Below, piece by piece: positions 31,355 through 39,491 of a stretch of DNA of 45,810 nt. The stretch covers positions 1 through 45,810 of IMG/VR virus record IMGVR_UViG_3300021425_001636; one strand, written 5' to 3'. Position 1 is the first letter of the stretch; the number at the start of each line of letters is the position of its first letter. Origin of the DNA: a virus. Below the pieces are notes generated by a model that worked only from the letters and a program-made list of their open reading frames with translations, was not told where the DNA came from and searched no databases. The position numbers were made by a program, and so were the translations under genes.

Positions 31355-31774
31355 TTAGGCAACCAATTTGATGTCAATGTAGTGTGAACGGTGGAAGTAG
31401 TCAGTCATCGAATCATCTTCGTTGAAGAAGTCAGGCCCTTCCATTGCAGACTTCAACTCAGTCAAGAAAGCAGTTCCTTTCTCTCCGTAGTTCTCACTGA
31501 TCCAGTACTCGTTGACATTGTGATCCCACTTGCGGTATTCTTCCATCACCGACTTGGGTTCAAAGGTATAGTTGTTGAACTCTCGTTTCGCAACCTTCTC
31601 TGGTTGCATCTGAACATCAATGTACTCTTCCATGATGTCATCAGCATTCTTTACTTTCGCAACCAAAGTACTGTAGTGATTAACACTCAAGGATACCTTG
31701 TATCCGTACTTCTTACAAACTGCTTTGATCGCAGGGGCAAGTTTCTTTTTATCTTCTTGACTAACATACGCCAT
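31355..31774 (-). CDS. LPD29-like conserved protein
   Basis: 139 residues. MAYVSQEDKKKLAPAIKAVC, KKYGYKVSLSVNHYSTLVAK, NVNEYWISENY and SDYFHRSHYIDI-type ending match the LPD29 (large polyvalent protein-associated) domain found widely as a single protein in phages. Role unknown. It has its own perfect early promoter at 31807-31835 and GAGAGGAAA as ribosome binding site. Confidence 0.75.
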   Translation of the reverse strand: MAYVSQEDKKKLAPAIKAVCKKYGYKVSLSVNHYSTLVAKVKNADDIMEEYIDVQMQPEKVAKREFNNYTFEPKSVMEEYRKWDHNVNEYWISENYGEKGTAFLTELKSAMEGPDFFNEDDSMTDYFHRSHYIDIKLVA

Positions 31775-31806
31775 AACTAATTTCCTCTCTCATTCTCAAT
31801 ACAAGT

Positions 31807-31835
31807 ATTATAACAAACTTTACAGGGTTTGTCAA
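31807..31835 (-). promoter_or_regulatory. early sigma70-type promoter
   Basis: TTGACA (31835-31830), 17 bases, TATAAT (31812-31807) on the minus strand; perfect hexamers. It serves the LPD29-like gene and those below it. Confidence 0.9.
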
Positions 31836-31838
31836 CAA

Positions 31839-32090
31839 TTATTTTGCAAGTTTCACATTTAATTCGTTTTCAAGGATAAATCGGACTCGTTCACGGTCTA
31901 GTGAATCACCGTCACCCCAAGTGATCTCATCGTTCAGAGACATCATGTATCGTTTGATTGCTTCTTTCTGTTGACTCACAGTCGCAAAGTTCTGTTTGTC
32001 AGCATAGAGACCATTCTGACCATAGAAACTGTCAACATACTGGAGGAACTGAATCATCACTGGTTTGTTCATAAACTCTTCATTCATCAT
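31839..32090 (-). CDS. small hypothetical early protein
   Basis: 83 residues from the ATG ATG at 32090, chosen because the promoter at 32124-32152 lies within the longer frame open to 32165 and because AGAGAGAAG precedes it. The sequence MNKPVMIQFLQYVDSFYGQN and SQQKEAIKRYMMSLNDEITW is helical; no family known. Confidence 0.7.
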   Translation of the reverse strand: MMNEEFMNKPVMIQFLQYVDSFYGQNGLYADKQNFATVSQQKEAIKRYMMSLNDEITWGDGDSLDRERVRFILENELNVKLAK

Positions 32091-32123
32091 AATCTTCTCT
32101 CTCTTTTTTGACTTTACCTTGTT

Positions 32124-32152
32124 ATTATAACGAGAGTGGCAACCTTTGTCAA
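32124..32152 (-). promoter_or_regulatory. early sigma70-type promoter
   Basis: TTGACA (32152-32147), 17 bases, TATAAT (32129-32124) on the minus strand; perfect hexamers, with a leader of about 28 bases to the ATG at 32090. Confidence 0.9.
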
Positions 32153-32161
32153 GTGTTTTTT

Positions 32162-32899
32162 TCAATTATTTTTCGTATGTAAGCTCCTTTCAGCATCTAT
32201 AGTATTTTTCCAATAACAATCCAAATAAACACCACCGACATACGAACGATGATAATGGTTACTTGGTTCTGATAAGACTTGATACCATCCCTCCTCAGCA
32301 CCCTTTAGTTTCTTATTCTCGTACAATTCATCAACCAAATCACAATCCCATAGATCATAAGGATGGATTATAAGTGCATCATTTATGTAATACACAGAGG
32401 ATTTTGGCATTCTATTCAACTCATTATACAGATTCCCTTGTTTTTTACTAATGTTGATGGTATTGAAACCGATAGGAATTTGTTCTTCATATGACTGTTG
32501 AATATGAAAATTCCAGTCAATCTCCTCAGATACGATAGCGTCAAAACGACTTCGGATAACTATATCACATTTAGGAATATTCTTCATCATATGATTGTGC
32601 AGAAGTATTTGTTTGTTCCAATGAATACTTTTTGTGGCATAACTTCCTAACAAGGTATCATGATCAGCCGAAACAAATAATTCTCTTCTCTTACAACTCT
32701 CCAAATCTGCATATGGTTCTGTGTCAAGAACGCAATGATAGTCGGGATTTGGTTCGTCCATCTTGAAGTCAGAGGTCAAATCACAGTCTGTATATGTTCC
32801 AGTATAGTAATTGTTATGAGGAACAGTTCTACGCAATCTTTCTGTGAAATCAATATCACTCCACTTACTTGATATACACAATGCAATATCTATTGACAC
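32162..32899 (-). CDS. sugar-transferase-like protein of the RxRxD family, copy 2
   Basis: 245 residues from a GTG overlapping the upstream stop. It follows the gene at 14552 along its whole length: ALCISSKWSD for ALCLSGR, IHWNKQILLHNHMMKNIP for ANWHKQILIHNEMMKSIP, CDIVIRSRFDAIV for YDMIIRTRFDVVV, and AEEGWYQVLSEP near the end. It lies 17 kb away in a different accessory insert, so the family was duplicated or acquired twice. Confidence 0.72.
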   Translation of the reverse strand: MSIDIALCISSKWSDIDFTERLRRTVPHNNYYTGTYTDCDLTSDFKMDEPNPDYHCVLDTEPYADLESCKRRELFVSADHDTLLGSYATKSIHWNKQILLHNHMMKNIPKCDIVIRSRFDAIVSEEIDWNFHIQQSYEEQIPIGFNTINISKKQGNLYNELNRMPKSSVYYINDALIIHPYDLWDCDLVDELYENKKLKGAEEGWYQVLSEPSNHYHRSYVGGVYLDCYWKNTIDAERSLHTKNN

Positions 32900-34047
32900 G
32901 ACTGCAAATGCCCTCGTAACTGTTCCATGTTGATTTTGGTATCATTCATAAATGGTGTGAGGTCTATGTTGGTTGGTAAATCCAATTCTCTTTTGTTAGT
33001 AATTATATATTGTCCGTTATCAAATACCATCTCATCTTCCATCCGTCTAGGTTCGTCCCACCATTCGTGATTGACTTCAAGGTAACCATTCTTAAACTCC
33101 ACATCGTAGAAATCATCGGGTATTATACCAAGACCATTTTCGACAACAACACTATCCCCGTCTACACGGTTTACTAATAGTGGAATAGCGGTATCGATAC
33201 TACCGTAATGTGAGTAGAAACAAACATTGTATTCCTTCGCAATTTTGACAAACATTCGGTTTAGTGTGAACCCACACATATTGATATTCAGCGTTCTCTT
33301 GAAGGGTTCGTTTAAAGTCTCCAGAAAATCAATCAATGTAACTTTATTGGGTATCATGATGTGAGTTGTATTCATATTTTGAATCGTTTTGTAACCCCGC
33401 AAGAGAAGATGGTCTTCTCCTGATAGGTCATGCCCGATAGGAATACTGAGGTGTCTTTCACATTTCATCAGAGCTGGTAATAGAGATGTGAGTAATGCCG
33501 ATGCATGATGCAAATTACGAGAGTGACAAACTACAGAGTCCTCTTCAAAACCAAAGACATCTATATTCCTCTTTGATATTTCATAGACTTCTTTGTGTGA
33601 AAACAAGACGGGTCGGGATGGTTTTGTTGTCCCAGATGTAGAACTTAACAGGAATGGATCATCTGGCGAAATATCAACATGGAAGTATTCTTCCGAACCA
33701 TCTTGTCTTACATCAACTGCTTTACCGCCATATCGGTCAATCATTTCATCATGTAGACCACCATAGGTGCCAGTGGTATCTTCTAAAGAGTCATGAATAT
33801 AGAATTGAGATGGCCCATGCAGTGCGAGTTTTGTATAAGGTAAGGACTCACGAGTGGCAGGACTGTCTAAAATAATAACTTTCAAACCCATCTCTGCACA
33901 GGCAAAGATGGATGCGATATGTAATTCGTTTACTATGAGAATTGAAATGGTAACAAGGTCACCTTTCTTTGCGCCTGCATCTCTAAGATGATTTTTAACT
34001 CTATCTATTGGATAGATGTTTCTCTTTAATATATTACGATTTAACAC
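32890..34047 (-). CDS. ANL-type adenylate-forming enzyme (acyl/amino acid activating)
   Basis: 385 residues from a GTG. LLSSTSGTTKPSRPVLFSHK is the phosphate-binding loop of AMP-binding enzymes, and RNLHHASALLTSLLPALMKC the following helix. GDLVTISILIVNELHIASIF at residue 30-50 is the Rossmann-like N-terminal part, and NGYLEVNHEWWDEPRRMEDE the region before the hinge. The usual C-terminal subdomain with the catalytic lysine appears short or missing, as the protein is about 100 residues shorter than a standard acyl-CoA synthetase. The substrate is unknown. Such an enzyme is unusual in a T4-like phage. Confidence 0.75.
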   Translation of the reverse strand: MLNRNILKRNIYPIDRVKNHLRDAGAKKGDLVTISILIVNELHIASIFACAEMGLKVIILDSPATRESLPYTKLALHGPSQFYIHDSLEDTTGTYGGLHDEMIDRYGGKAVDVRQDGSEEYFHVDISPDDPFLLSSTSGTTKPSRPVLFSHKEVYEISKRNIDVFGFEEDSVVCHSRNLHHASALLTSLLPALMKCERHLSIPIGHDLSGEDHLLLRGYKTIQNMNTTHIMIPNKVTLIDFLETLNEPFKRTLNINMCGFTLNRMFVKIAKEYNVCFYSHYGSIDTAIPLLVNRVDGDSVVVENGLGIIPDDFYDVEFKNGYLEVNHEWWDEPRRMEDEMVFDNGQYIITNKRELDLPTNIDLTPFMNDTKINMEQLRGHLQSCQ

Positions 34048-35152
34048 TTGTCATTCCGTACTGGAAGTCATCTCCATCATATACAAATTTTATGTTCATC
34101 TTACTTTCCCAATAAAGATGATCTTGTGTAGGTTCATTTTGAATCACACATTCAATAGGTTTATCGAAATCTCCAATTGTTGTGTTGTAAAAATCAAGGA
34201 AGAGAAACAGAGTCTTGTCCGATGGCGCCATAAAATTATCAACTCGATCTCTACGCATAAGTTTAGCTGACCTTCTAACCGTAAAATTCCAAACCATTTC
34301 TTTTGTGACTTTTTTGTCATTTGGTAACATGACAAAATCAAAGAATCCATCAACTTCGGGAATAGACATATCGACAAGACGCCCCGATTGTATGATTGCA
34401 GGTAGAATATGACGGAGAAGTGCATTGTGATGAAAGTGACTTTTTGATACACCAACAACTTTATCCTTCAAGTTGAGTGGTGTTGATCTAACTTTATCCA
34501 ACACCTCTTCATGACTTACTTCGAAAATAACATTATCTCGTTTAAGATTTGTCACTATATTATCGGTTTCATGAACACAGTCTCCAAAACCACTACCACT
34601 TTTGTATCCAGAAAAGACAACAGATTGGGGTGATGGTTGCCAAGGTTGTGGATTATCCCTTTCTTGTTGATTGTCCACCTCACCAATATAATGTCTATCT
34701 ACCATCAATTCAAGACCACTACCCTTGTACGGCCCTGTAGGGAATAAATCTCTCTTAGTGATTTGTCCCTGAAATATTTTGTCATCATGATCGTGAATAA
34801 TTTTTTTAAAGGGAGTATCATTATTTTGTCTCATATATTCACGATAATAATTATCCGTTCTTTCAAGACATTTGATGTGTTCGTCATTAGCGACTATCAG
34901 GTGAAATTGTTTTTCACTCGGAATGTGTATTGGAATATCGAGTTCAAACATAGCAAAGTAAAATGCAAGGGTTTTGGCACTACAAGACAAAGCAGATAAA
35001 ACACACTCATCACCTCCAGAAAACCCCCACTGAATAAGTTGATGTTTCACTTGATTGATCTGTGTCATCAACTCAGAATAATTCACATTGGAATCTATAT
35101 CAGTTATAGAAAGGTTTCTATTAATAATTTCACGATTTAATATGTTTTGCAT
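34034..35152 (-). CDS. degenerate ANL-like paralogue
   Basis: 372 residues. It parallels the next gene: NREIINRNLSITDI for NRNILKRNI, a helix around SCSAKTLAFYFAMFELDIPI for HIASIFACAEMGLKVI, and VVGVSKSHFHHNALLRHILP for VVCHSRNLHHASALLTSLLP. The serine/threonine-rich ATP-binding loop is not recognisable: the matching region reads SVVFSGYKSGSGFGD. It is therefore probably inactive in adenylation and may serve as a partner or scaffold. It starts 23 bases inside the upstream gene. Confidence 0.65.
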   Translation of the reverse strand: MQNILNREIINRNLSITDIDSNVNYSELMTQINQVKHQLIQWGFSGGDECVLSALSCSAKTLAFYFAMFELDIPIHIPSEKQFHLIVANDEHIKCLERTDNYYREYMRQNNDTPFKKIIHDHDDKIFQGQITKRDLFPTGPYKGSGLELMVDRHYIGEVDNQQERDNPQPWQPSPQSVVFSGYKSGSGFGDCVHETDNIVTNLKRDNVIFEVSHEEVLDKVRSTPLNLKDKVVGVSKSHFHHNALLRHILPAIIQSGRLVDMSIPEVDGFFDFVMLPNDKKVTKEMVWNFTVRRSAKLMRRDRVDNFMAPSDKTLFLFLDFYNTTIGDFDKPIECVIQNEPTQDHLYWESKMNIKFVYDGDDFQYGMTSVKS

Positions 35153-35534
35153 GAATCTTACATCCTATGAATTCGTTATAATATTGATCACTCAGTAGAA
35201 CATCGTACTCGAATTGTAGTTTCGCTTCGTAATACGAACACTCACCTTTAGTGCGACACATCCTGAGAATCTCTCTGTGGAACGCCTGGCCCCCTTCTAC
35301 GAGGGTTTTTACTGATTCGGACGAACCATAGTAATCACGCCAGTCCGATTGGACTCGTGTTCTTTTTCTTCTTTTTCTTGTTTTTGTAACAGGAAGGATT
35401 TTGGGTTTCCAGAAGAACTTCTTACCGATATACTTCTTACCAGTACTTAACTCGGTCAAACAATATACAAATCCCTGATAATCTTCTAAAAAGGATTCGT
35501 CTGGTTCAAACTCTTTATCTTCATATATCCACAT
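35130..35534 (-). CDS. GIY-YIG-like putative endonuclease
   Basis: 134 residues. GFVYCLTELSTGKKYIGKKF is the GIY-YIG-like strand pair, followed by a basic linker (KTRKRRKRTRVQSDW), DYYGSSESVKTLV and EILRMCRTKGECSYYEAKLQF, where the last glutamate would be catalytic. Similar proteins, labelled putative endonuclease, are common near nrd genes in marine T4-like phages. No ribosome binding site is evident; the ATG lies 14 bases after the zinc-ribbon gene's stop. Confidence 0.75.
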   Translation of the reverse strand: MWIYEDKEFEPDESFLEDYQGFVYCLTELSTGKKYIGKKFFWKPKILPVTKTRKRRKRTRVQSDWRDYYGSSESVKTLVEGGQAFHREILRMCRTKGECSYYEAKLQFEYDVLLSDQYYNEFIGCKIHAKHIKS

Positions 35535-35548
35535 GAAGGTATATATAA

Positions 35549-35671
35549 CTAAACTATCTCAATCCCACACATGGGACAGTACTGAGGTTCTTCCTCGCAA
35601 TCCTTTACGAGAACCTCAGTTTCAGTTTCACAAAGATGACATTCTAAGTAGTATGTTTCATCTTCTTCCAC
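35549..35671 (-). CDS. 40-residue zinc-ribbon protein
   Basis: A tiny gene that begins at a GTG sharing its G with the NrdB stop (TAGTG). The product has CHLC (C11, C14) and CPMC (C32, C35), a zinc-ribbon knuckle pair, plus an extra C25, and is acidic (EEDETYYLE, CEEEPQY). Zinc ribbons of this size often bind nucleic acid or act as redox partners. Its sequence includes an 11-base inverted repeat at 35581-35620. Expression is most likely coupled to nrdB. Confidence 0.75.
   Translation of the reverse strand: MEEDETYYLECHLCETETEVLVKDCEEEPQYCPMCGIEIV
35581..35620 (-). repeat. perfect 11-base-pair inverted repeat inside the zinc-ribbon gene
   Basis: ACTGAGGTTCT (35581-35591) and AGAACCTCAGT (35610-35620) are exact reverse complements, separated by 18 bases that can extend the stem through CTCG/CGAG. 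In the minus-strand message this makes a strong hairpin inside coding sequence downstream of nrdB. No T-run follows it on the transcribed strand. Confidence 0.75.
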
Positions 35672-36666
35672 TATGCGGCACAACCTTGTCCATCAAGTCC
35701 ACACACTTCGGGTTCTTCGTCCCAACCCCAGTCACCTTCCATACCATTAACAGAGTATTCCGTTACTCGTTTCTCAAAGAAGTTATCGTGTGATGCACCA
35801 TTCAGTACCCAGTCCAACCACGGTAGAGGATTATCCTTTACACCGAACTTGGGTTTCATACCCAGTTGCAGTAGTCTACGGTCTGCAATGTGACGAATGT
35901 ATTGTTTCACATCTGCCTCTGACAGACCTTCGATATCACCAGACTTGTATGCGAGTTTGATAAATCGATCTTCTAACTTAACTGCATTCTTGGCCATCTG
36001 GTAAATCTTTGATTTCAACTCATCATTGACGATGCGAGGATGTTCCTCACAGAACTCACGGAACAACTTAGCGTTACCCTGTACATGGAGAGTCTCGTCT
36101 CGAATAGACCACTCAACGATTGTTCCCATACCCTTCATCTTACCGAACCGTTGGAAGTTCAACAACATTACAAACGATGCGAACAGGGACATACCCTCGT
36201 TGAATACAGATTGTGCAAGTACAAGTGCCAGACCAGTATGAGAGTTGATGTCACCCTCTTTCATGAAATCAATCTTGTCTGCCATCTCCTTGTACTCAAG
36301 GAATGCATGGTGTTCCTCATCTGGTAGACCCAGTGTATCGTTTAGTAGTGCATATGCTCGTTGGTGTACTCCTTCACGGTTTGCAAAGGATGATAACATA
36401 TTACGAATCTCGTTGTTCTTAAATTTAGGAATCAACAGTTCGTGATAGTTCTCACCTACCTGTACATCTGATTGGGTAAACAGTCTCAGTACTTGGGTGA
36501 TGAACTCTTTCTCTTCTTCGGTGAGTTTAGTTCTCCAGTCTTGGATATCTTCGGACAGTTCCGCTTCGTCTTCGACCCAGTGAACCTCTTCGTGTTTCTT
36601 GGTTAACTCTACCGCCCAAGGAAATTTGAACGGTTTATATGTTTTACTAAATTCTAATAGTGCCAT
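35671..36666 (-). CDS. nrdB: ribonucleotide reductase class Ia, beta subunit
   Basis: 331 residues. The diiron and radical residues can be placed: D67 (or E72) in FTQSDVQVGENY, E98 and H101 in NREGVHQRAY with the radical tyrosine Y105, E157 in FNEGMS, and E191 and H194 in RDETLH. The C-terminal end (VCGLDGQGCAA) is the tail that docks on NrdA. It provides the tyrosyl radical for reduction of ribonucleotides to supply phage DNA synthesis. It follows nrdA after nine bases and is followed by an overlapping zinc-ribbon gene. Confidence 0.95.
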   Translation of the reverse strand: MALLEFSKTYKPFKFPWAVELTKKHEEVHWVEDEAELSEDIQDWRTKLTEEEKEFITQVLRLFTQSDVQVGENYHELLIPKFKNNEIRNMLSSFANREGVHQRAYALLNDTLGLPDEEHHAFLEYKEMADKIDFMKEGDINSHTGLALVLAQSVFNEGMSLFASFVMLLNFQRFGKMKGMGTIVEWSIRDETLHVQGNAKLFREFCEEHPRIVNDELKSKIYQMAKNAVKLEDRFIKLAYKSGDIEGLSEADVKQYIRHIADRRLLQLGMKPKFGVKDNPLPWLDWVLNGASHDNFFEKRVTEYSVNGMEGDWGWDEEPEVCGLDGQGCAA

Positions 36667-36675
36667 TGTTTCTCC

Positions 36676-38661
36676 TTAGCCTTCACAAGCACGACATTCA
36701 TCGTCTTCGGTTGTTTCCATTGGTTTGTTTAAATATTCCATCAAATCTTCATAACCACCAACATACTCACCTTCGATGTAAATCTGTGGTACGGTCTTAA
36801 CATCTCGACCTGTTACTTCTTTTGCAGTCTTACCAATCTCTTGTAGGTCAATCTTATCAAACGGTATTCCTCTCAACTTCAACTCTTCCATTGCCATTGA
36901 ACAGAATGGACAGTTTGATTTACTATAAACGATTGACCTAGTATCACCCGCAAGTGCTACTCGTTCTACCTTTTCGGATACATTCTCTGCTCGTTGTTTC
37001 GCTTCGGTGCGTAGATAGTATAGACCCTTGAGTCCTTCTCTCCACGCCTTGAGATGCACCTTATTCACATAGGACTTCTCTGCACCAGCAGGGAAGAATA
37101 GGTTTACACTCTGACCTTGACAGATAAACTCTTGTCGTTCAGCCGCATGGGTTACTACCCAGTTTTGGTCTAACTCATCCGCAGTTCTGAAGATTGCCTT
37201 CTCACCTTCTGTCAGGAATGGTAGATGTTGTACCGAACCTTTGTTGGTAATAATAGATGTCCAGTTGGACTCGTTGTTCTCGTCCTTCTCGTCCAAGAGT
37301 CGAGTAAGGTACTTATTCTTCACAAGGAAACTACCCGCACGAGTTCTATGAGTATATGCATTCGCCTTCAATGGTTCTATTGACGGTGAAGTTGATAGTA
37401 TAACACCACTTGAGGCGTTAGGAGCAATCGCAAGAAGATGGGAATTTCTTCTTCCAGTTCCAACTCCATCTGGATATTCTCCTCTTTCCTCGGCAAGCAG
37501 TTCTGTTTCTGCGACTGCCTCGGAATTAATGTGGTTAAATACTGTTCGGTTGATTTCTCGTGCCGCTTCTGATTCCCATGCAACTCCGTGTTTCTGTAAC
37601 AAGGAATGGAATCCCATTGCTCCGAGTCCGATTGAGCGTTCTCGTTCTGCACTATATTTCGCTCTTGAGATTGTGTCGGGTGCTTCATCAACGAAATACT
37701 GCAAGACATTGTCAAGCATCCTAACAAGGTCACGAACAATAGTTGTATCTTTCCATTCATCGTAGTATTCTAGATTCAGAGATGATAAACAACACACCGC
37801 AGTTCGTTCTGCACTGGTTGGTAGGTGAATCTCATTACAGAGATTCGATCCGTGAATCTTTAGTCCTTTGTCTTTTAATGATTCGGGTAACGCTTTGTTT
37901 GCAGTATCAATAAAGTTGAGATATGGTTCACCTGTTCGGAAACGAGTCTCAAGGATTCGTTCCCATAGTTTACGAGCATTGATGGTTTCTTTTACTTGTC
38001 CATCCTTGGGGTCACGCAGATCAAAAGAACTTCCCTGTTGAACCGCTTCCATAAACTCATCGGTAATGTTAATCGCATTGTGTAGGTTGAGTGCCTTTCT
38101 TTGTACATCTCCAGTAGGAATACGCAGATTCAGAAACTCAATAACATCTGGATGACTTACATCCATATAGGCTGCATATGAACCCTTACGAGTCTTACCT
38201 TGTCGGTATGCAATCATATCCGCATCTACGGTATGTAGAAACGGAATCGGGCCAGGCGCAATGTCGGATACTGTGCGAACATCACTCCAGTGTCCACCGA
38301 CACCACCACCCATAACCGATAACCATCGTAGTTCGGATGAGTGTCCGATTAGTCCTTCTAGTGTGTCAGGCACATAGGTAAGGAAACAACTGATAGGCAT
38401 TCCTTTACCCTTACCATGACCGTTGGGTGCATTCGATAGAACTGGTGATGCAAACATGAACCACTTGTTGGACACATAGTCATACAACCGTTGTGCCAAC
38501 TCGTCATCCATCTCATCACGATACTTACTCCATGCTTTACTTGCTCTTGCGAAACCCTCTTGTGGACTTTTTTCATAATCATTTAAATAGAAATCTTTTA
38601 ACATCCCTACTGCATATTCGGCTAGTAGGTCATCTTTCTTCTTATCAATTTTGAGGGTCAT
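36676..38661 (-). CDS. nrdA: ribonucleotide reductase class Ia, alpha subunit with embedded glutaredoxin
   Basis: 661 residues. The catalytic barrel shows C92 in PISCFLTYVP, N273-C275-E277 in GSNLCNEIHLP, C290 in AVCCLSSLNL and Y548/Y549 in LKGLYYLR, equivalent to C225, N437/C439/E441, C462 and Y730/Y731 of the E. coli enzyme. Residues 575-650 are a glutaredoxin: CPFC at 584-587, TVP with P625 and GGYEDL. The C-terminal redox pair C656/C659 (CRAC) follows it, so the reductant is inserted between barrel and tail. The N-terminal ATP cone is absent, so allosteric shut-off by dATP is probably lost. Confidence 0.95.
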   Translation of the reverse strand: MTLKIDKKKDDLLAEYAVGMLKDFYLNDYEKSPQEGFARASKAWSKYRDEMDDELAQRLYDYVSNKWFMFASPVLSNAPNGHGKGKGMPISCFLTYVPDTLEGLIGHSSELRWLSVMGGGVGGHWSDVRTVSDIAPGPIPFLHTVDADMIAYRQGKTRKGSYAAYMDVSHPDVIEFLNLRIPTGDVQRKALNLHNAINITDEFMEAVQQGSSFDLRDPKDGQVKETINARKLWERILETRFRTGEPYLNFIDTANKALPESLKDKGLKIHGSNLCNEIHLPTSAERTAVCCLSSLNLEYYDEWKDTTIVRDLVRMLDNVLQYFVDEAPDTISRAKYSAERERSIGLGAMGFHSLLQKHGVAWESEAAREINRTVFNHINSEAVAETELLAEERGEYPDGVGTGRRNSHLLAIAPNASSGVILSTSPSIEPLKANAYTHRTRAGSFLVKNKYLTRLLDEKDENNESNWTSIITNKGSVQHLPFLTEGEKAIFRTADELDQNWVVTHAAERQEFICQGQSVNLFFPAGAEKSYVNKVHLKAWREGLKGLYYLRTEAKQRAENVSEKVERVALAGDTRSIVYSKSNCPFCSMAMEELKLRGIPFDKIDLQEIGKTAKEVTGRDVKTVPQIYIEGEYVGGYEDLMEYLNKPMETTEDDECRACEG

Positions 38662-38736
38662 ATTTGCTTTTCCATAGAGTGTAGTTTTTCTTGAGGGGTA
38701 ATATTATATATCCCTCTAGATTTTTTCAGTTTGGTT

Positions 38737-38765
38737 ATTTTACCCTAAAAGGGTAGAAATGTCAA
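38737..38765 (-). promoter_or_regulatory. early sigma70-type promoter of the nrd operon with embedded palindrome
   Basis: TTGACA (38765-38760), 17 bases, TAAAAT (38742-38737) on the minus strand. The spacer contains TACCC TTTTA GGGTA (38755-38741), a perfect 5-base-pair inverted repeat covering the spacer and the first base of the -10 box, as an operator would. The leader of about 70 bases has a GAGGG/CCCTC pairing (38693-38697 with 38712-38716). On the plus strand the same hairpin is followed by TTTTTT but no plus-strand gene ends here. Confidence 0.7.
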
Positions 38766-39163
38766 TCTTTTTCTGAATTATTTTCACTGTTTATTTCACC
38801 AGTGATTGCATTCTCATAGTAGATGATGATTGACTTTTGTTGTTCGAGGTATCTGCGTGTCTCGGCAACATTAAGTGCAAGAGTCTCGTAGGAACGAACA
38901 CTCATTGCATAGAAGACCCAAGGCTGACCATTGTCTTTGATATACTCCGCAAGAAATCCTTCAAAGTTTTCTTCGGTCACAACATAAAACTTAGGTTCAC
39001 CCAGAGTTACAGGTTTGGGACTGCGTTGGAGGGGAATCTTTTTCTCGACCAACTTTGTCTGTACGACTACCTGTTGTTCAGGTGTTCGTAAAAGAGCGCA
39101 CCCACTACTCAGAGTCAAGAGTAGTGAGAGACTCAATATCGTCAAAAACTTTCTTTGTCGCAT
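38762..39163 (-). CDS. outer-membrane spanin subunit (o-spanin, lipoprotein)
   Basis: 133 residues. The N-terminus MRQRKFLTILSLSLLLTLSS followed by GC is a lipoprotein signal with lipobox LSSGC (C22). After a linker rich in Q, V and P comes EPKFYVVTEENFEGFLAEYI and a helical part (YETLALNVAETRRYLEQQ). It starts 59 bases inside the i-spanin gene, as Rz1 genes do. With the inner spanin it would fuse the membranes at the end of lysis. Its stop overlaps the nrd promoter. Confidence 0.75.
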   Translation of the reverse strand: MRQRKFLTILSLSLLLTLSSGCALLRTPEQQVVVQTKLVEKKIPLQRSPKPVTLGEPKFYVVTEENFEGFLAEYIKDNGQPWVFYAMSVRSYETLALNVAETRRYLEQQKSIIIYYENAITGEINSENNSEKD

Positions 39164-39491
39164 TATTAATCCTTAGTTGTATCATGCCCGGCCGTTTCAA
39201 AGAGAGTCGGGTCAGGTCGTGATCTCTAAACTTTTCGATTAGACTATCTTTGTATTTTTCTGCCTGTTGGAGGTTTGCTTGTAGTTCTAAGTTCTGTTCT
39301 TCCATCTCAGTTGCGAACTGTGTTGCTTCTTCAAGTGCCTTTGCATTTGTTTCTGCCACCAGTTCTAACTTAGCATTGTTTTCTCGTAGAACCGCAATAC
39401 GATTCTTCATGTCTCGGTACTCTGACACCGCACCGAACACTAACATTCCGATAATACCAGCGACTGCTAGTTTTGCATACAGTCCAAACAT
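39105..39491 (-). CDS. inner-membrane spanin subunit (i-spanin, Rz-like)
   Basis: 128 residues: an N-terminal membrane anchor (LYAKLAVAGIIGMLVFGAV), then a long coiled coil (residues 28-95, with NAKALEEATQFATEMEEQNL), and a globular end. This is the topology of Rz-type spanins. It shares its start with the end of the upstream gene (TAATG) and overlaps the o-spanin gene in another frame. Both are late lysis genes, presumably transcribed from the promoter at 40847-40854. Confidence 0.75.
   Translation of the reverse strand: MFGLYAKLAVAGIIGMLVFGAVSEYRDMKNRIAVLRENNAKLELVAETNAKALEEATQFATEMEEQNLELQANLQQAEKYKDSLIEKFRDHDLTRLSLKRPGMIQLRINNATKKVFDDIESLTTLDSE

Noticed and set aside
32091-32165. Extended N-terminus of the small gene ending at 31839
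   Set aside because: A perfect promoter lies inside the extension, and the residues are unlike a natural protein start; the ATG at 32090 has the ribosome binding site.
37377-37760. 127-codon open frame on the same strand as nrdA, in another frame
   Set aside because: nrdA is intact and continuous through this region; the frame is a shadow.
38693-38722. Plus-strand hairpin GAGGG/CCCTC followed by six T residues
   Set aside because: It looks like a terminator, but no plus-strand gene is transcribed into it; it is kept only as part of the nrd leader.
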